Below are positions 34,566 through 45,588 of a stretch of 64,000 bases of DNA, one piece after another. This DNA comes from Ailurus styani (taxonomy: Eukaryota > Chordata > Mammalia > Carnivora > Ailuridae): NCBI GenBank assembly GCA_002007465.1, contig LNAC01000036.1, forward strand, positions 5,733,911-5,797,910, given 5' to 3'. The position numbers were made by a program, and so were the translations under genes. The notes under the pieces were generated by a model. It saw only the letters and a program-made list of their open reading frames with translations, was not told the DNA's origin and ran no database searches. How positions within the stretch are numbered: position 1 is the first letter of the stretch; each line of letters starts with the position of its first letter.

Positions 34566-35899
34566 TAGAATGTCAGGAGAAGACGATAGGAAATGGTTGC
34601 GTGCTAGCTATGTGAAGTGACTCAACCACTAAAAAAAAATCTCTGATGGCTGGGAGTAAAGGATTTCCAAGAGTAAGGATGGCTAGTAAGAAGTATTGGC
34701 ACAGCTGTGATCTAGCCATTCCTTCTCTTCAGTCACCCCAAACCTTCAGCAAAGCCAACTTTATTATGTACAGAAAGGAGTATGTGTGTGTGCATATGCA
34801 TTGGGCGTGGGTAGGGATTGGGACCCATGGTGGGCTTGGTTCCACCTCTGAGTCCTGGGAGTATGGATTCCAGGTGGTGAGATCATGCCTCGGACCAGGC
34901 CCTCAGCACCAGAGCCATCTCAAGGAGCCAGCCCCTGGGATGACCATGTTCTTTATAGAGAGTGCAGCCTGAGAGATAGAGCAAACTAGTCTCTATGGGA
35001 GATTAGACCAGAGCCAACATTCATCTGAGTTTCCAGAAAGGAGTAAAAATGACCAAGAAGCTCAAGTTTCAAACTGTCTTCAGGCAAGGAATGGTATTTA
35101 GACAGCAAGCAACAAAAAGATGTCAGGGTTCAAGTCCCTGTGATGTGGAAATTATAGACCCCAAGCATAGCATAGATACTGAACTCATTACCATGTGCTT
35201 GTGGCAATGATTCTCAGCTCTCTTGGATCCTGTCTAGTATGCATGTGTCCCTGTTTATAAATCTTAGTGTTGTTTGTTGATACCATAGAGCTCCTCCCAC
35301 TTTATTGTACAAAGCTGTGGACTATAGGTGTCTAAAAGCAGCTGTTTGGATCCCTAGAATGGGGCCAATAGCCACTGCTGTCCCAGAACCTCACTCCTTA
35401 TAATCCACATGTATAAGTCTCCCCAGAAGAGTGGCCTTGGAAATCTCCTTCCTGCACCATCCTTCTGTCCCAGCCTGCACCAACCCTTCTGCCTGTTGGG
35501 ATTTCTCCTCTGTCTGGACTAATCTCACCCCCTACCCCCACCCAATCTGCCACCAGATCCCAAGTCTCACCATCCCAATAGGGTCTGCAAGGTATGGCAG
35601 GAGGTGATGAAGGAAGGACAGACCACACCTCTTTCCTTGGGTATAATGTGGAGGACTGAAAACCTTCCAACTGTTTCCTGGAATGCAGATTTGCCTGGTT
35701 TGGGGGTTTGAAGATGGGCACCCAGAGTCCTATATTTAGCATCTCAGTGGGCCTTTGGGAGATACTGCAACAAGAAGAGGCCCTTCTTTTGTCTGTCTTC
35801 ATCTGACCAGTTTTCCCATTTGCAAGAAGCAAAACTCCTTTAAGACCCAAGAAGGATGTGGATATGTGCTTGCCGTAAGGAGAGAAGGGTAGAAAAGAA
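34566..35899. other. Unique non-coding sequence
   Basis: No recognised repeat. A 150-codon minus-strand open frame at 35398-35850 has no recognisable domain; it is read as chance. Confidence 0.45.
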
Positions 35900-36188
35900 G
35901 TTCTTTCCCCATATGTTCCCCCAATGTCATGAACTCACCTCCTTCAAGGCTTTCCCTAAACTTCGCCTTCTCAGGGAGGCTCCCCTGAACCCCTCTTCTA
36001 GAACATTCCCTATCTCCCAATCTTTATTTTCTCCTTAGTACTTATCATCTTCCAACATTCCATATATTTACCCTCCTGGTCTCTTTTAACTCCCTGCTGC
36101 CCCACTGAACATCTGCTCCACAAGAGCAGAGATTTTAGTCTGTTTTGTTCCTCTAGGTGATCAGTAAATTTCTGTTATTGAAAGACTT
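35900..36188 (+). mobile_element. L2-like LINE 3' end, sense
   Basis: Reads 'cacctccttcaaggctttcc', 'cttctcagggaggctcccct', 'tccttagtacttatcatctt', 'ccacaagagcagagatttta', 'gtctgttttgttcctctagg' and 'gatcagtaaatttctgttat', an old LINE tail order. Confidence 0.7.
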
Positions 36189-37195
36189 GTGTCATCTGGG
36201 ATGAGGGACCAGAACCCCAAATGTAGGTATTAACTCCAAGATGGGAAGCAGCCAGCTGCCCTTGGGTCCTTACAAAGTTCTGCCAGGACCAGATATTCCA
36301 GCCAGCACAAAGGATTATCACTGGGCCCTGAATCCCTGGAGCTCACAACCCCATTATATCCTGGAACCTAATGCCTGCTGTGAATTGTGCCTATTGGAAA
36401 CCCCATTTCCTATCCTGAGGACTAGGAAAGTGGCTGAATCTAGGTGAGACCTCACTTCCTTCTTGGGGAGCGAGTCTGGCTCAGGCCCCGCATACTCATC
36501 ATATACCATAACTTAAGGAGGTGATTGGTTAAATTGGCATCTGGGGATTTGCTGGGGACACTCACCACTGGACCCTCTGTGGAAAATGGGTCTGGCTTGG
36601 CCTCAGCTTCCCAGCCGCTGCCCATCAGTGGGGTGGGGTAACGGGGGCCGCCATCACCAGGAGGCACCCGCTGGAAAGTGCTTCACCCACCCCGGCTGCT
36701 TCAAGGCTAATCATTTTGCCTCATGTGGGTTAAGAGTGCAAAGTCGAATCCAGAAAGGACTCAATTTAATCTCATTTCCTCCTCACTTTGATCTTTTCAT
36801 TTCCTATTTCACTTCCTCTGACAATTTCCTCCTTCCATTCCCAGAACAAACAACTCTCACCGTGGCACGTGGCCATTTCAATCATTTCCCAAGCACCGAG
36901 CTCCTCATTTGGCCGCCGCTCCCCATGGCACAGTGGGAGATCTGATAGATATCAGGGGCAGGCTCTGAAGAGGCAGGGGTGAGGGGACCCCATTCGGTGC
37001 CCTGTGCACCCTCATGCCTGAAACTTGGGTGTAGCCAGGGATATCCATCTGTGAAGTCCTGGGGTCCCCCAAAAGGGAGGTAGAACAATTAACAACCACA
37101 AAGGAGGATGTCTCACAGTAAGCAACAATAGATTTCTATAGATGGAAGCATCAGAGGCAATGAAGTCATGATTTCGGCCACTTGTGTTTTCCTCT
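36189..37195. other. Unique non-coding sequence
   Basis: No recognised repeat. 36700-36930 keeps an even composition with a polypyrimidine bias, but I see no gene. Confidence 0.45.
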
Positions 37196-37199
37196 CCCA

Positions 37200-37520
37200 A
37201 CCAACCTCATAAGTGGGAACCAAATATTCCATTAAAAAAAAAAATCAAGGTGCAAAATGTTCTAGAAACTTCTGTGTTTCTCTCTTGATATCTGAGTCTC
37301 AATGTGAAATGGTTCCTGAACTAATCATATTAGTAAAACTGGCAAGATTAAAAGAGCCATAAACACACACGCGTAGTGTTTCAACATCCATTAAAATGTA
37401 TACTGCAGCCTCCTAGAATATTTAATAGGCTTATATGATGACTGAATGTGAATTCATTCATCTCAGTCAAGTCGGGTTATTAAGATACACATGCTAAGTG
37501 ATTTGTCCTGTGTTTACCCT
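37200..37520. promoter_or_regulatory. AT-rich repeat-free block, candidate conserved non-coding DNA
   Basis: Includes 'cctgaactaatcatattagt', 'caacatccattaaaatgtat', 'aatatttaataggcttatat' and 'gtcgggttattaagatacac'. No transposon sequence. Candidate enhancer by texture only. Confidence 0.33.
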
Positions 37521-37729
37521 GTGCTGGGAAAACGGTATCTGATTTTGAAGAAAAAAAAATCAGAGCTGTTCTTTGCTGGAAGAAATGGGAGTCAGGACCT
37601 TACCCCACCCCCCATTTCTATGCCAGTTTTATCACAAACTGCTCAGTCCCTGAGGGACTCAGTTGTCCATCTTAGAAATTAGGAAGTTTAGCTAAATGAT
37701 CTCTGATGTTTCTTTAAATGTGGCAGGTG

Positions 37730-37900
37730 GGTAGAGGTTATGAGTGTGGGCTCTGGCATCCAACCACCATGGTTCAAACCCTGCCTCTACTACTCAGTTT
37801 TTCCATCTGTAAAATGTGGATAATAATAGAAAGCTAAAATGAGGTAATCAATGCAAATCATGGTACTTACTGAGTGCTCAATAAATGTTAGTGACCCTTA
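37730..37900 (+). mobile_element. MIR SINE, sense
   Basis: Carries 'gggctctggcatccaaccac', 'ggttcaaaccctgcctctac', 'tttttccatctgtaaaatgt', 'ctgagtgctcaataaatgtt'. It contains a perfect POU octamer ATGCAAAT at 37851-37858. Confidence 0.88.
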
Positions 37901-37931
37901 GAATTTAATGTAAACATCTACTGGGCACTTC

Positions 37932-38165
37932 CATACATGGCTTTCTTTTTTTTTTTTTAATTTTATTTATTTATTTGACACAGAGAGAGAGAGAGAGAGA
38001 TTACAAGTAGGCAGAGAGGCAGGCAGAGGGAGAGGAGAAAGCAGGCTCCCTGCTTGGCAGGGAGCCCGATGCGGGCCTCGATCCCAGGACGCTGAGATCA
38101 TGACCTGAGCCAAAGGCAGAGGCTTTAACCCACTGAGCCACCCAGGCGCCCCATAATGGCTTTCA
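37932..38165 (-). mobile_element. Can-SINE, young mustelid-type
   Basis: Body about 37946-38151, antisense, with 'gatgcgggcctcgatcccag' and 'aacccactgagccacccagg'. Flanks CATACATGGCTTTC (37932-37945) and CATAATGGCTTTC (from 38152) are the target duplication. The unique flank of this SINE (37908-37946) reappears inverted at 48961-48999 beside a gap. Confidence 0.96.
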
Positions 38166-38227
38166 TTCTTGAAGTTAAGAATATGAAACATTAGATACGT
38201 TATTCAACTTAATCTGCCTGCAGTCTG

Positions 38228-38390
38228 GCAAGGTGGATGGAGTTAACCTTGTTTTACAGATAGGAAACTGAGACCAGAGGGATTAAGTAACTTGCCCAAG
38301 GTGACACAATTATTAAGAGACGAAGCTAGGATTTAAACTCAGATCAACTGATGTTATTCTGGACTCTTCTCCTACCCAATCTGTATACCT
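38228..38390 (-). mobile_element. MIR SINE, antisense
   Basis: Reads 'gttttacagataggaaactg', 'agtaacttgcccaaggtgac', 'acaattattaagagacgaag' and 'ctaggatttaaactcagatc'. Confidence 0.85.
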
Positions 38391-38744
38391 ACCCATCTCT
38401 TGGTTAATTTTTAGAGTATTCAGCCACCCCCAGAGAGTCTAAAGACAGTTGTGAGTATTCAGTCTCTGACCATTAGCTTCTCCACCTTGGGAAAATAAAA
38501 AGAGCTAGACAATCTCTCTGGAGTTCAGAGTCAATTGACTCTGGAAAATCAAAGTCATTTTCTCACGCCTGTGTTGTTCTCCTCCCTGACGGAAGCTTGG
38601 GCAGCCAAGAAATGCTTTTGTTCATCATTATTTTCTGCTTTAATTTGCTGAGACTCAGACTCAATAACATCACATCTCCAGTGTTAATGTGTGCCCCAGT
38701 CAAGCTGGGACAACAGGAAGACTAGCGTCACTTCTGTGTTTGTT
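38391..38744. other. Unique non-coding sequence
   Basis: About 350 bp with no recognised repeat or coding potential. Confidence 0.5.
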
Positions 38745-38978
38745 TTAGGGTTTCTCGACTTTGGCGCTATTGATATTTGGGGCCCCACAATTCTGTGTTG
38801 TGGAGGCCTGTCCTAAATATCCTGTAGAAGGTTTAGAAGCATTTGCCCTCTGCCTACCAGATGCCAATAGCATCCCCTCTCTCTGTCCCCGGTGTGACAA
38901 TCAAAAATGCCTCCAGACCTCGCCAAATATTCCCAGGGAAGCAAAATCACCCTTGGCTGAGAATGACCATGCTAGCTG
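38745..38978 (-). mobile_element. MER20-type hAT-Charlie DNA transposon
   Basis: Starts 'agggtttctcgactttggcg', continues 'ctattgatatttggggcccc', 'gaggcctgtcctaaatatcc', 'cagatgccaatagcatcccc', 'gtgtgacaatcaaaaatgcc', 'tccagacctcgccaaatatt' and ends near 'ttggctgagaatgaccatgc'. Second MER20 in the window, same orientation as that at 4.5 kb. Confidence 0.85.
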
Positions 38979-39550
38979 AAGAATAAAAGACTTGAGGTTA
39001 AGGATGCTTTTCCTTCTGCATTCTTCATGCTTTCTTCATCGCGTGGCTTTTGGAGTTATTTTGGTCCTAGTAAGCAGTTGTTTTACCTGGCAACATCCTA
39101 GCAGGCAAAACCATGGACCATCTTGAGACGCTTTTGGTCTGAAGGCAAATTTGCCTGGACAGAAATAAATGTTTTTGTCACAGTGGCTAGCAGAAGTGTT
39201 TTCTTTGGGACAGTTAAGGCAGCCATTTTCAAAATGGTCTCCCCAATTTTTAATGGGGCCACTGCCCTCTGCTGGAAATTTTGTCAGCATTGCTTCAGAG
39301 TAGGTTGGGCAAATGATTTGAAAATTTGGAAAATAGCAGAAGCACAAAAGAAAGGCCAGTGAAACAATCCAATTAGTAGGAAACTTTTGCAGTGGCATCC
39401 TTTATAATTGTCTCCATAAGCTTTCTGATTTCTCTGCAGAGTTGTTTGTTGTTTTTTTTTTTTTTGATAAGTTAACCAAAATTTTCTTTCCATCCTTCCA
39501 TGTATACACTTCTCTACACACTGTCAGTGATCATTTTAATAACCCCATTA
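38979..39550. other. Unique non-coding sequence
   Basis: No recognised repeat. A 120-codon minus-strand open frame at 39036-39398 overlaps a 79-codon plus-strand one; neither is supported. Confidence 0.45.
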
Positions 39551-39552
39551 AC

Positions 39553-39792
39553 AAAATGTTACCCAATATTTACGGAACACCTACCATGGGCTAGGTCAAT
39601 GTGTCCTATATGCCCCACCTACTTTTGCTTTCTCAATAGCCCTGGGACACAGGGGTTATTGTTACTGCTATTACTCACCCAAGACTTGAGGAGGCTGAGT
39701 GAGCTGACTAAGATCACACAACTCAAAATGGCAGAGAAAAGCCTCCAATCCACAGCCTGTGGTTTTAACCCTCTGCTATGCCACTGTGTTCA
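39553..39792 (-). mobile_element. MIR SINE, antisense
   Basis: Shows 'acggaacacctaccatgggc', 'tttgctttctcaatagccct', 'gagctgactaagatcacaca' and 'gtggttttaaccctctgcta' in the reversed MIR order. Confidence 0.8.
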
Positions 39793-40600
39793 CTTATTCA
39801 TCTTATTTTTCATTCGATCCCAAAGTTCCCTTTCTAAATGTGACTCATTATTGATCCAAGAAAGCAGCATATGGATGTCTGGTGTCATTTTGAATTTGCT
39901 CCCATTTATTTAAAGCATAGTTTTCACCTAATTATCCCTTTTAGCTTCTGAAACCCCAGGAAGATAAGTTGCTTCCCTCCAAATGGGGACTCTAGATGCA
40001 GAATTCTAATAGAGAACTAGATTCTTATGCATTCAAGTGCTCATAGATCTCTCTAAAAATATTATATACGAATAGCATTCATGTGCATCAGAATATATCA
40101 GAATATACCCAAGACATTGTAATTTATGGCCTTACTTATTACTTTAAAAGCCTGGGATTCATGCAGAATATGGTTTAGTGGGTCAAACATTCCCTTTCCT
40201 CTCATTTATCAGGCTTTTGATCTCATGTCAGTCCTGAACGTTGGCACGCCTGGCCCGGGAGCTGTGTGCTAGGAGATCACACACAAAACAGACCCCCTTC
40301 CATTTTGAAAACTTTTGGGGGATGCCAGTGCTACAGCCCCGCCTGGGTAAGCAGAAGAGGTATTGAGTTCCACTCCCCACACCCCCACCCCCGCCCTGTC
40401 CTCACTGCCCCTTTGTCTATTATTATTTTATAGTTTTGTTCTGCATTCCTTCCATTCAACCTCCAGTCCATAGAAGCCTGTTTCTTTATTAGTTACATAT
40501 GTCTGCACCCTTTTACCCCAGCAGGGAAAGACAAAATATTCTGGAGGGCTTGGAGGCCTGGGATGGACAGCTAATCCATCCCCACCTTGAACTAATCGAC
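39793..40600. other. Unique non-coding sequence
   Basis: No recognised repeat. A C-rich patch at 40370-40400 and a GC-rich patch near 40610-40650 are the only compositional features. Confidence 0.45.
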
Positions 40601-41300
40601 GGGCTGATGTGCTATTGTACCGGGCCCTGTTCTGCGCAGCTGAGCGGCGGGGTTTCAATTTGTAGGAGCATAAACAGATACTAAAGTTGGAAGAACAGCT
40701 CGGTCATTTGTTAGCAGAGTTCAGATCAAATTATCACAGCGGTCCCCTGCTGACAGCCTGAACAATTACCTCCTTTTTTCTTTCTTGATCTTTAAATGTT
40801 TTCTTTTCACTCAAGCCTCAGTAAATAGTTTACTTCTCCTGGGCTTCATTTATTGACACAGAGAGGCTTGATTTATTTAATTTTGTTTCTCTGCTGCCTT
40901 CCCAGAAAGCAGTGGTAATGTTTTGTTGAAATCTCCCCCCCACCACCCCCCGAATGATAAGTTTATCGCAGTAGGCTGAGGAAGCGGTTTAATGATGTGA
41001 CTATAAATTATCTGGCTTTTTAATGAGAAGTTGAGATGCCCGAATGCAAAAGCCAATTTTTAAATGCCTTAAACCAGAACCCAGCATCTGTTGCTCAAAA
41101 AGGTAGAGCTCCAGAGTCAGAAACCTGTATGAGGAGAGAGGGCTGGGGCTCTGGGATCGGAATCCATAATTGGATTATTCAAAACCCAGGAATTTGATTA
41201 TTCTTTGAAAGAAAACGGAGTACATTGTGTCCGTTGTCTCGGTCCTCTCTCGGCACAGATTCATTGATGTTCTGCGTGAGTTCCCCAGAATTAGTTCCAA
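40601..41300. promoter_or_regulatory. Repeat-free block, candidate conserved non-coding DNA
   Basis: Continuous AT-rich, repeat-free sequence with 'cagcctgaacaattacctcc', 'gcttgatttatttaattttg', 'gataagtttatcgcagtagg' (an inverted GATA pair, TGATAAGTTTATCG) and 'gactataaattatctggctt'. The paired GATA sites and lack of transposons suggest constraint. Not verified. Confidence 0.4.
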
Positions 41301-41568
41301 CATTTGTTTTCACTCTTTCCCCTTCCCCCCGTTTCAACCCTTGACTTTCGCTCTTCCATAGTTACATTTGTCTGCTTCTTACAGTCCTACTGGGACGGAT
41401 TTATCATCATTTGCTAACATATCTGTCTCAAAATCTCAGCTTTGATCAGCTTGTATTTTATAACTTACATCTGTTCTACATTTAACCTTTTGTAATGCTG
41501 TTTTTCAAAAATATTACCTGATCTAACAAAAGAATCGTACCAGAGCAGGAGCTCCAGACTGTAGATTT

Positions 41569-41601
<33 letters not shown>
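41569..41601. repeat. (AC)n microsatellite
   Basis: About 15 uninterrupted AC units. Likely length-polymorphic. Confidence 0.97.
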
Positions 41602-42104
41602 ACATACCTGCCTACATGACCATAGTTTTATTGTTCTTCCACAGTTTCCTTTCCACGAAATATATAAATCCATCACTTCCCTCCAACTCACCACAGGACC
41701 TCTGTGGATCCAGGCGCTTTGTGCTCCCCATCTGCTCTTGACCCTTCCTGTGCCTAGCTAGAGTTCCTACCAGTCCGTGGGTCCGTAAGCAGGGTACTTC
41801 TGCCAAGGCCCATGGCTGGGACTGGAGCCGGCCTTCCTGACCCACCGGTCTGGCCCTGGAGGGGACCCAGTGGCCCTCGCTGACCTCAGAGGGCCTGCCT
41901 TTGAAGCTCCAGTTGTGTCCTTTCCAGCAGGTTCTGCCTTCCAAGAGGTTGAATTCAATTTCATTTACTTATTGTATTTTAATAAATTTAATTTATTTTT
42001 ACCAATGAATTATGAAATATTTAAGACATCCTCCAAAATATAAATAAAAAGATCATATAATGAACACTCATATAACCACCACCCAGCTTAAGAAATATAT
42101 TACA
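41602..42104. other. Unique sequence ending in an AT-rich stretch
   Basis: 41965-42080 has 'gaattatgaaatatttaaga' and 'aacactcatataaccaccac', a texture of an old L1 or other repeat that I cannot assign. No gene. Confidence 0.4.
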
Positions 42105-42325
42105 GGAACACCTGGGTGGCTCAGTTGGTTAAGTATCTGACTCTTGGTTTCGGCTCAGGTCATGATCTCAGGGTCGTGAGATCCGAGCCCCACCGCATGA
42201 GGCCCAGCATGAAACCTGCTTAGGATTCTCTTTCTTCCCTCCCTCTGCCCTTCTTCACCTCCCCACCCCCTGCTCGCTTGTTCTCTTTCTCTCTCTAAAT
42301 ACATATGTATAAATACGTATATATA
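42105..42325 (+). mobile_element. Can-SINE, old carnivoran type
   Basis: Reads 'aacacctgggtggctcagtt', 'ggttaagtatctgactcttg', 'gtttcggctcaggtcatgat', 'aacctgcttaggattctctt' with a decayed tail TAAATACATATGTATAAATA. A TATATTACA motif occurs on both sides. Confidence 0.9.
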
Positions 42326-42582
42326 TTACATATATTTAACTATCACAAATACAGTAGACCACCTCCATGTCCTTCCTCTCTCTTGCATTACATCCTCCCC
42401 ACCCCTTCCTCAGAGAGAATGGCTGCTCTGAATTGAGGTTGTCCATTTCCAAGTATTTCTATACACTTGAACTACTTATACATGTTCCTTGCCACAAGGT
42501 TTTTCATATTCTTCTGCCATTTGCTTTGTTCATCCATGTTGATATGTATGGTGCTAAGCAGTCATTTTCATTGCCATAGATA

Positions 42583-42764
42583 GCAGAGGGAGAAAGAGGA
42601 GGTGGGGAGAGGGGCAGAGGCAGAGGAAGAGAGAGAGAATCCTATGCAGACTCCATTCCCAGTGCAGAGCCCAATGTGGGGGCTCAGTCTCACAACCCTG
42701 GGATTGTGACCTGAACTGAAATCAAGAGTTGGATGCCCAACCAACTGAGCCACCCAGGTGCCCC
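42583..42764 (-). mobile_element. Can-SINE, old type, lacking its 3' tail
   Basis: Antisense: 'cccaatgtgggggctcagtc', 'tgacctgaactgaaatcaag' and 'caactgagccacccaggtgc'. The T-rich (TTATTT) tail found in every other copy is absent; the element starts within its TC-rich part next to 'ttgccatagatagc'. Confidence 0.88.
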
Positions 42765-42775
42765 TGAAAATACCT

Positions 42776-43000
42776 TTTTTTTTCATATTTTATTTATTTA
42801 TTTATTTATTTATTTATTTGAGAGAGAGAGAGAGAGAGAGAGAAGGAGAATGTGCACGCAGATGAGCTGGGAGGGGGAGGAGTCGGAGAAGGAGAGGGTC
42901 TCAAGCAGACTCCAAGCTGAGAGCTGAGCACAGAGCCCCACGTGGGGCTGGATCTCACGCCCCCGAGATCATGACCTGAGCTGAAGCCAAGAGCTGCTCT
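42776..43000 (-). mobile_element. Can-SINE, old type, lacking its 5' head, with (ATTT)n tail
   Basis: Antisense: T-run, seven or more TTTA units at 42789-42820, (GA)n, 'gagccccacgtggggctgga', 'ccgagatcatgacctgagct' and 'gaagccaagagctgctctga'. The head is missing: it stops before the gagccacccaggcgcc part. It follows the previous truncated copy by about 10 bp. Confidence 0.9.
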
Positions 43001-43890
43001 GAGTCTAGACTAACACAGGAGTGTGAAGGTCAAAGGTTGGACGCTCTTTTTTGGCTCATGGACTAGGGAGAGGACAGCTGGCCGTTGGTTCATCTCCGCG
43101 ATGGAGGACATACCACCAGGAAGCAGGGGTCTCTGCACAACCCTACAAAGTACCCCTTTCCACCTTTGAGCTAGAAGAAGGCATGTTTTGGGGGACACAT
43201 AGGAGTCATCCTGAGGATTGTTGATGAAGAGGAGGAGGAGGAAGAAGACAGAAGAAGCTACATCTTCGTTTGTTTGTTTTCGCTACCACACATTTTGCTC
43301 CTTCTCTATACCAAGCACCATGTGGACATCTTACCTCTACTCTCTGTGTCTTCAGAGCTCCTGATAACTCTCTTAAGGTGACAGTATTATCTCTGTTTCA
43401 CAGTCCCAGGAAGGTTGTAAGGAACATAAATAAACAGACTCTGGAACAGCCTGGTTTTGAGGGGAAGAGAGTCAAGACATTCCAGTGTTTACCTAAGTGT
43501 CTCTGTGTCCTAATCCCTCTTCTTCTGTTCAATTGCTAGATTAATTTTCTTCTAAAGAATTATCCATGCACTCTGTAAACTAATCCCGTTCGGTTTCAAA
43601 CACCCAGGGTCCCCAGGACAAAAACAATTTTGCCATAAACTCGAAGCCTCATTTCTGGGTTCCCTGTCCTCTTTAAGGGCCGGTCCCTGGGGAGTCATGT
43701 GGCCTTAACACTTTGGGTTGAAGTGACTAGAGGTACACTACCACCACTCTGAGGTTGAGATAGGACCATACCCCTTTTTCTCTTTTGATTTCCAGAAGGC
43801 ATGGGAATGGCTAAGGTCACCAAGCATACCTCTCTTGATGGGGGAGAAATAAATATCTTTTTTTTTTTTTTTGGTTTGGTTTTGTTGTGC
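43001..43890. other. Mostly unique sequence with a weak MIR-like segment
   Basis: 43290-43430 has MIR-like text ('accaagcaccatgtggacat', 'tatctctgtttcacagtccc') in antisense. A GAGGAG repeat lies at 43228-43250 and a T-run at 43857-43872. No gene. Confidence 0.4.
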
Positions 43891-44310
43891 CAAATTCTAC
43901 CCTTTGAAAAACGCAGAAGCCCATTAAAGATTAAGACTACAAACAAGCTTGAAATACATCTTAACAGCATTCAGAAAGGTCCCAGGTGTAGGCAGGTCAA
44001 AGTGATATCTTGTTCTCCTAAATATTTCAACAGATAGACAAACTTTTGATTGCGCTATCTGTTCAAAAAATGACTTTGAACTTTCCGCCAAGCCACCCAC
44101 TTGGGCTTTCTCAAATCCACAGAGGGCCAGGGGCAGATAAGGGGCCTGAGTGGTCCCGGACGGCTGGGGCCTTTCATCTCGCCTGGGCTGTGTACACGAG
44201 CCATTTGCTTAGCTTGGCTCTGCTATCCTGAGGACCTTTTAAAAATCCTCCTATTTATTAGGATCTAACGCCCAGTCTGTAAATAAGCCAGGAGAAAATG
44301 TAGATTTCAA
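43891..44310. promoter_or_regulatory. Repeat-free block, candidate conserved non-coding DNA
   Basis: Contains 'cattaaagattaagactaca', 'gacaaacttttgattgcgct' and 'tgactttgaactttccgcca' without transposon sequence. An E2F-like TTTCCGCC is present. Candidate only. Confidence 0.3.
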
Positions 44311-44375
44311 CAGCAGTGGGAGTGCGGTTTACTTTCAGGCGGGCTGGTTTCTCCCTCGTGCTCATTATTTCTCTG

Positions 44376-44450
44376 GATTTCTTCTTCCCTCCTCTTCCCC
44401 TCCCTTCATTTCTCTTCCCCTTCTCTGCCTCCCTTCCTTTCCTTCAGCCA
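44376..44450. repeat. Polypyrimidine tract
   Basis: About 75 bp nearly all C/T (ttccctcctcttcccctccc). Second such tract in the window after 14.64 kb. Confidence 0.85.
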
Positions 44451-44534
44451 CTTGAGGATGACAAAAAAAGACCGACTTCATGGGCCGTATTTTTGATGGA
44501 TGCTTCTTAAGTTCAGGTACCAAGACATAGTAAA

Positions 44535-44790
44535 GTGTGGTTAGAACATAGGCTCGGAACCAGACGGTCTGGGCTTGACTTCTGGTTGTGTGCGTTTGAG
44601 CTGTGTGACCTCAGGCAATCCATGTAACCCCTCTGTGCCCATTTTCTCATCAACATGGTGGGGCTAATAGCAGCACTGCCCCACAGAGTTACTGTGGGGA
44701 TTAAGTGAGTTTTATATACATAAAAGACTTAGAATGGCACGTGGCATGAAGTCTTGGCCAGCACTATGATTATTAGTGTATTATTATTAT
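44535..44790 (+). mobile_element. MIR SINE, sense, full length
   Basis: Follows MIR from 'gtgtggttagaacataggct' through 'ggtctgggcttgacttctgg', 'gagctgtgtgacctcaggca', 'ctgtgcccattttctcatca', 'ctgtggggattaagtgagtt' to the terminal TTATTATTATTAT. Confidence 0.93.
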
Positions 44791-45371
44791 TATGAACATG
44801 CAGGAAGCTCTGAGGTTGTTATCATCAAGTTATCAGTGACTCTGAAAATGGCACTGCCATGTGGCCTTGGACAAATCCCTCCGTGACAGGCATGTGAGCC
44901 CCTCCCCAGACTGCATATCCCACAGTCGTGCCTGGCGCCCCTCGTCCACTCAGGGATGGTTGGAGGGGAAATGCACTGGGCATTGCTGCCCCACGGTTGC
45001 AAAGGCCAACAGTGTTGCCTGATCAAACTCTCCTTCCATACCTCCATCCCCCAACATTCAAGGGACAGCAGGTCCTCTGCCGTGGCCATATTTCAGATGT
45101 CGGGATCGAGCTGGTCCACGTAAGCCCCGTCAGGGGGCCAGCAGATGGGAGCCTTTAGTGATCAAGGGCTCACAGCCCTGGGAAGGAATGCAGCCACCTC
45201 CTGGCCGTGCCCTGTCCTCAGGAGAGAAGGCCTGAACGCACCCAGTGCACCTGGACCCCCAGCAGGAGGAAGGTCCGGATATCTTCCTCCCTCTGTTCTG
45301 TACTCCCTGGGTCTCTGGATTCTCCACAAGGCCCGGGGCAGTTTGGACGGATACTGTTGTGTCTTCCATTT
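44791..45371. other. Unique non-coding sequence
   Basis: GC-moderate sequence with several overlapping open frames of 76-99 codons on both strands and no recognised domain. Nothing functional identified. Confidence 0.45.
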
Positions 45372-45588
45372 GAAGGCCTTTGGGGGGCACCTGGGTGGCT
45401 CAGCAGGTTAAGCCTCTGCCTTCAGCTCAGGTCATGATCTCAGGGTCCTGAGATCGAGTCCCACATCGGGCTCTCTGCTCAGCGGGGAGCCTGCTTCCTC
45501 CTCTCTCTCTGCCTGCCTCTCTGTCTACTTGTGATCTCTCTTTCTCTCTGTCAAGTAAATAAAAAAAAAAATGTCGAAGGTCTTTGGG
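45372..45588 (+). mobile_element. Can-SINE, mustelid-type, with target duplication
   Basis: Body about 45384-45572, reading gggcacctgggtggctcag, 'caggttaagcctctgccttc' and 'gctcagcggggagcctgctt'. Flanks GAAGGCCTTTGGG (from 45372) and GAAGGTCTTTGGG (45576-45588) differ at one base. Confidence 0.95.

Noticed and set aside
35398..35850. 150-codon minus-strand open frame
   Set aside because: No domain, no flanking splice signals I can defend, and unremarkable composition.
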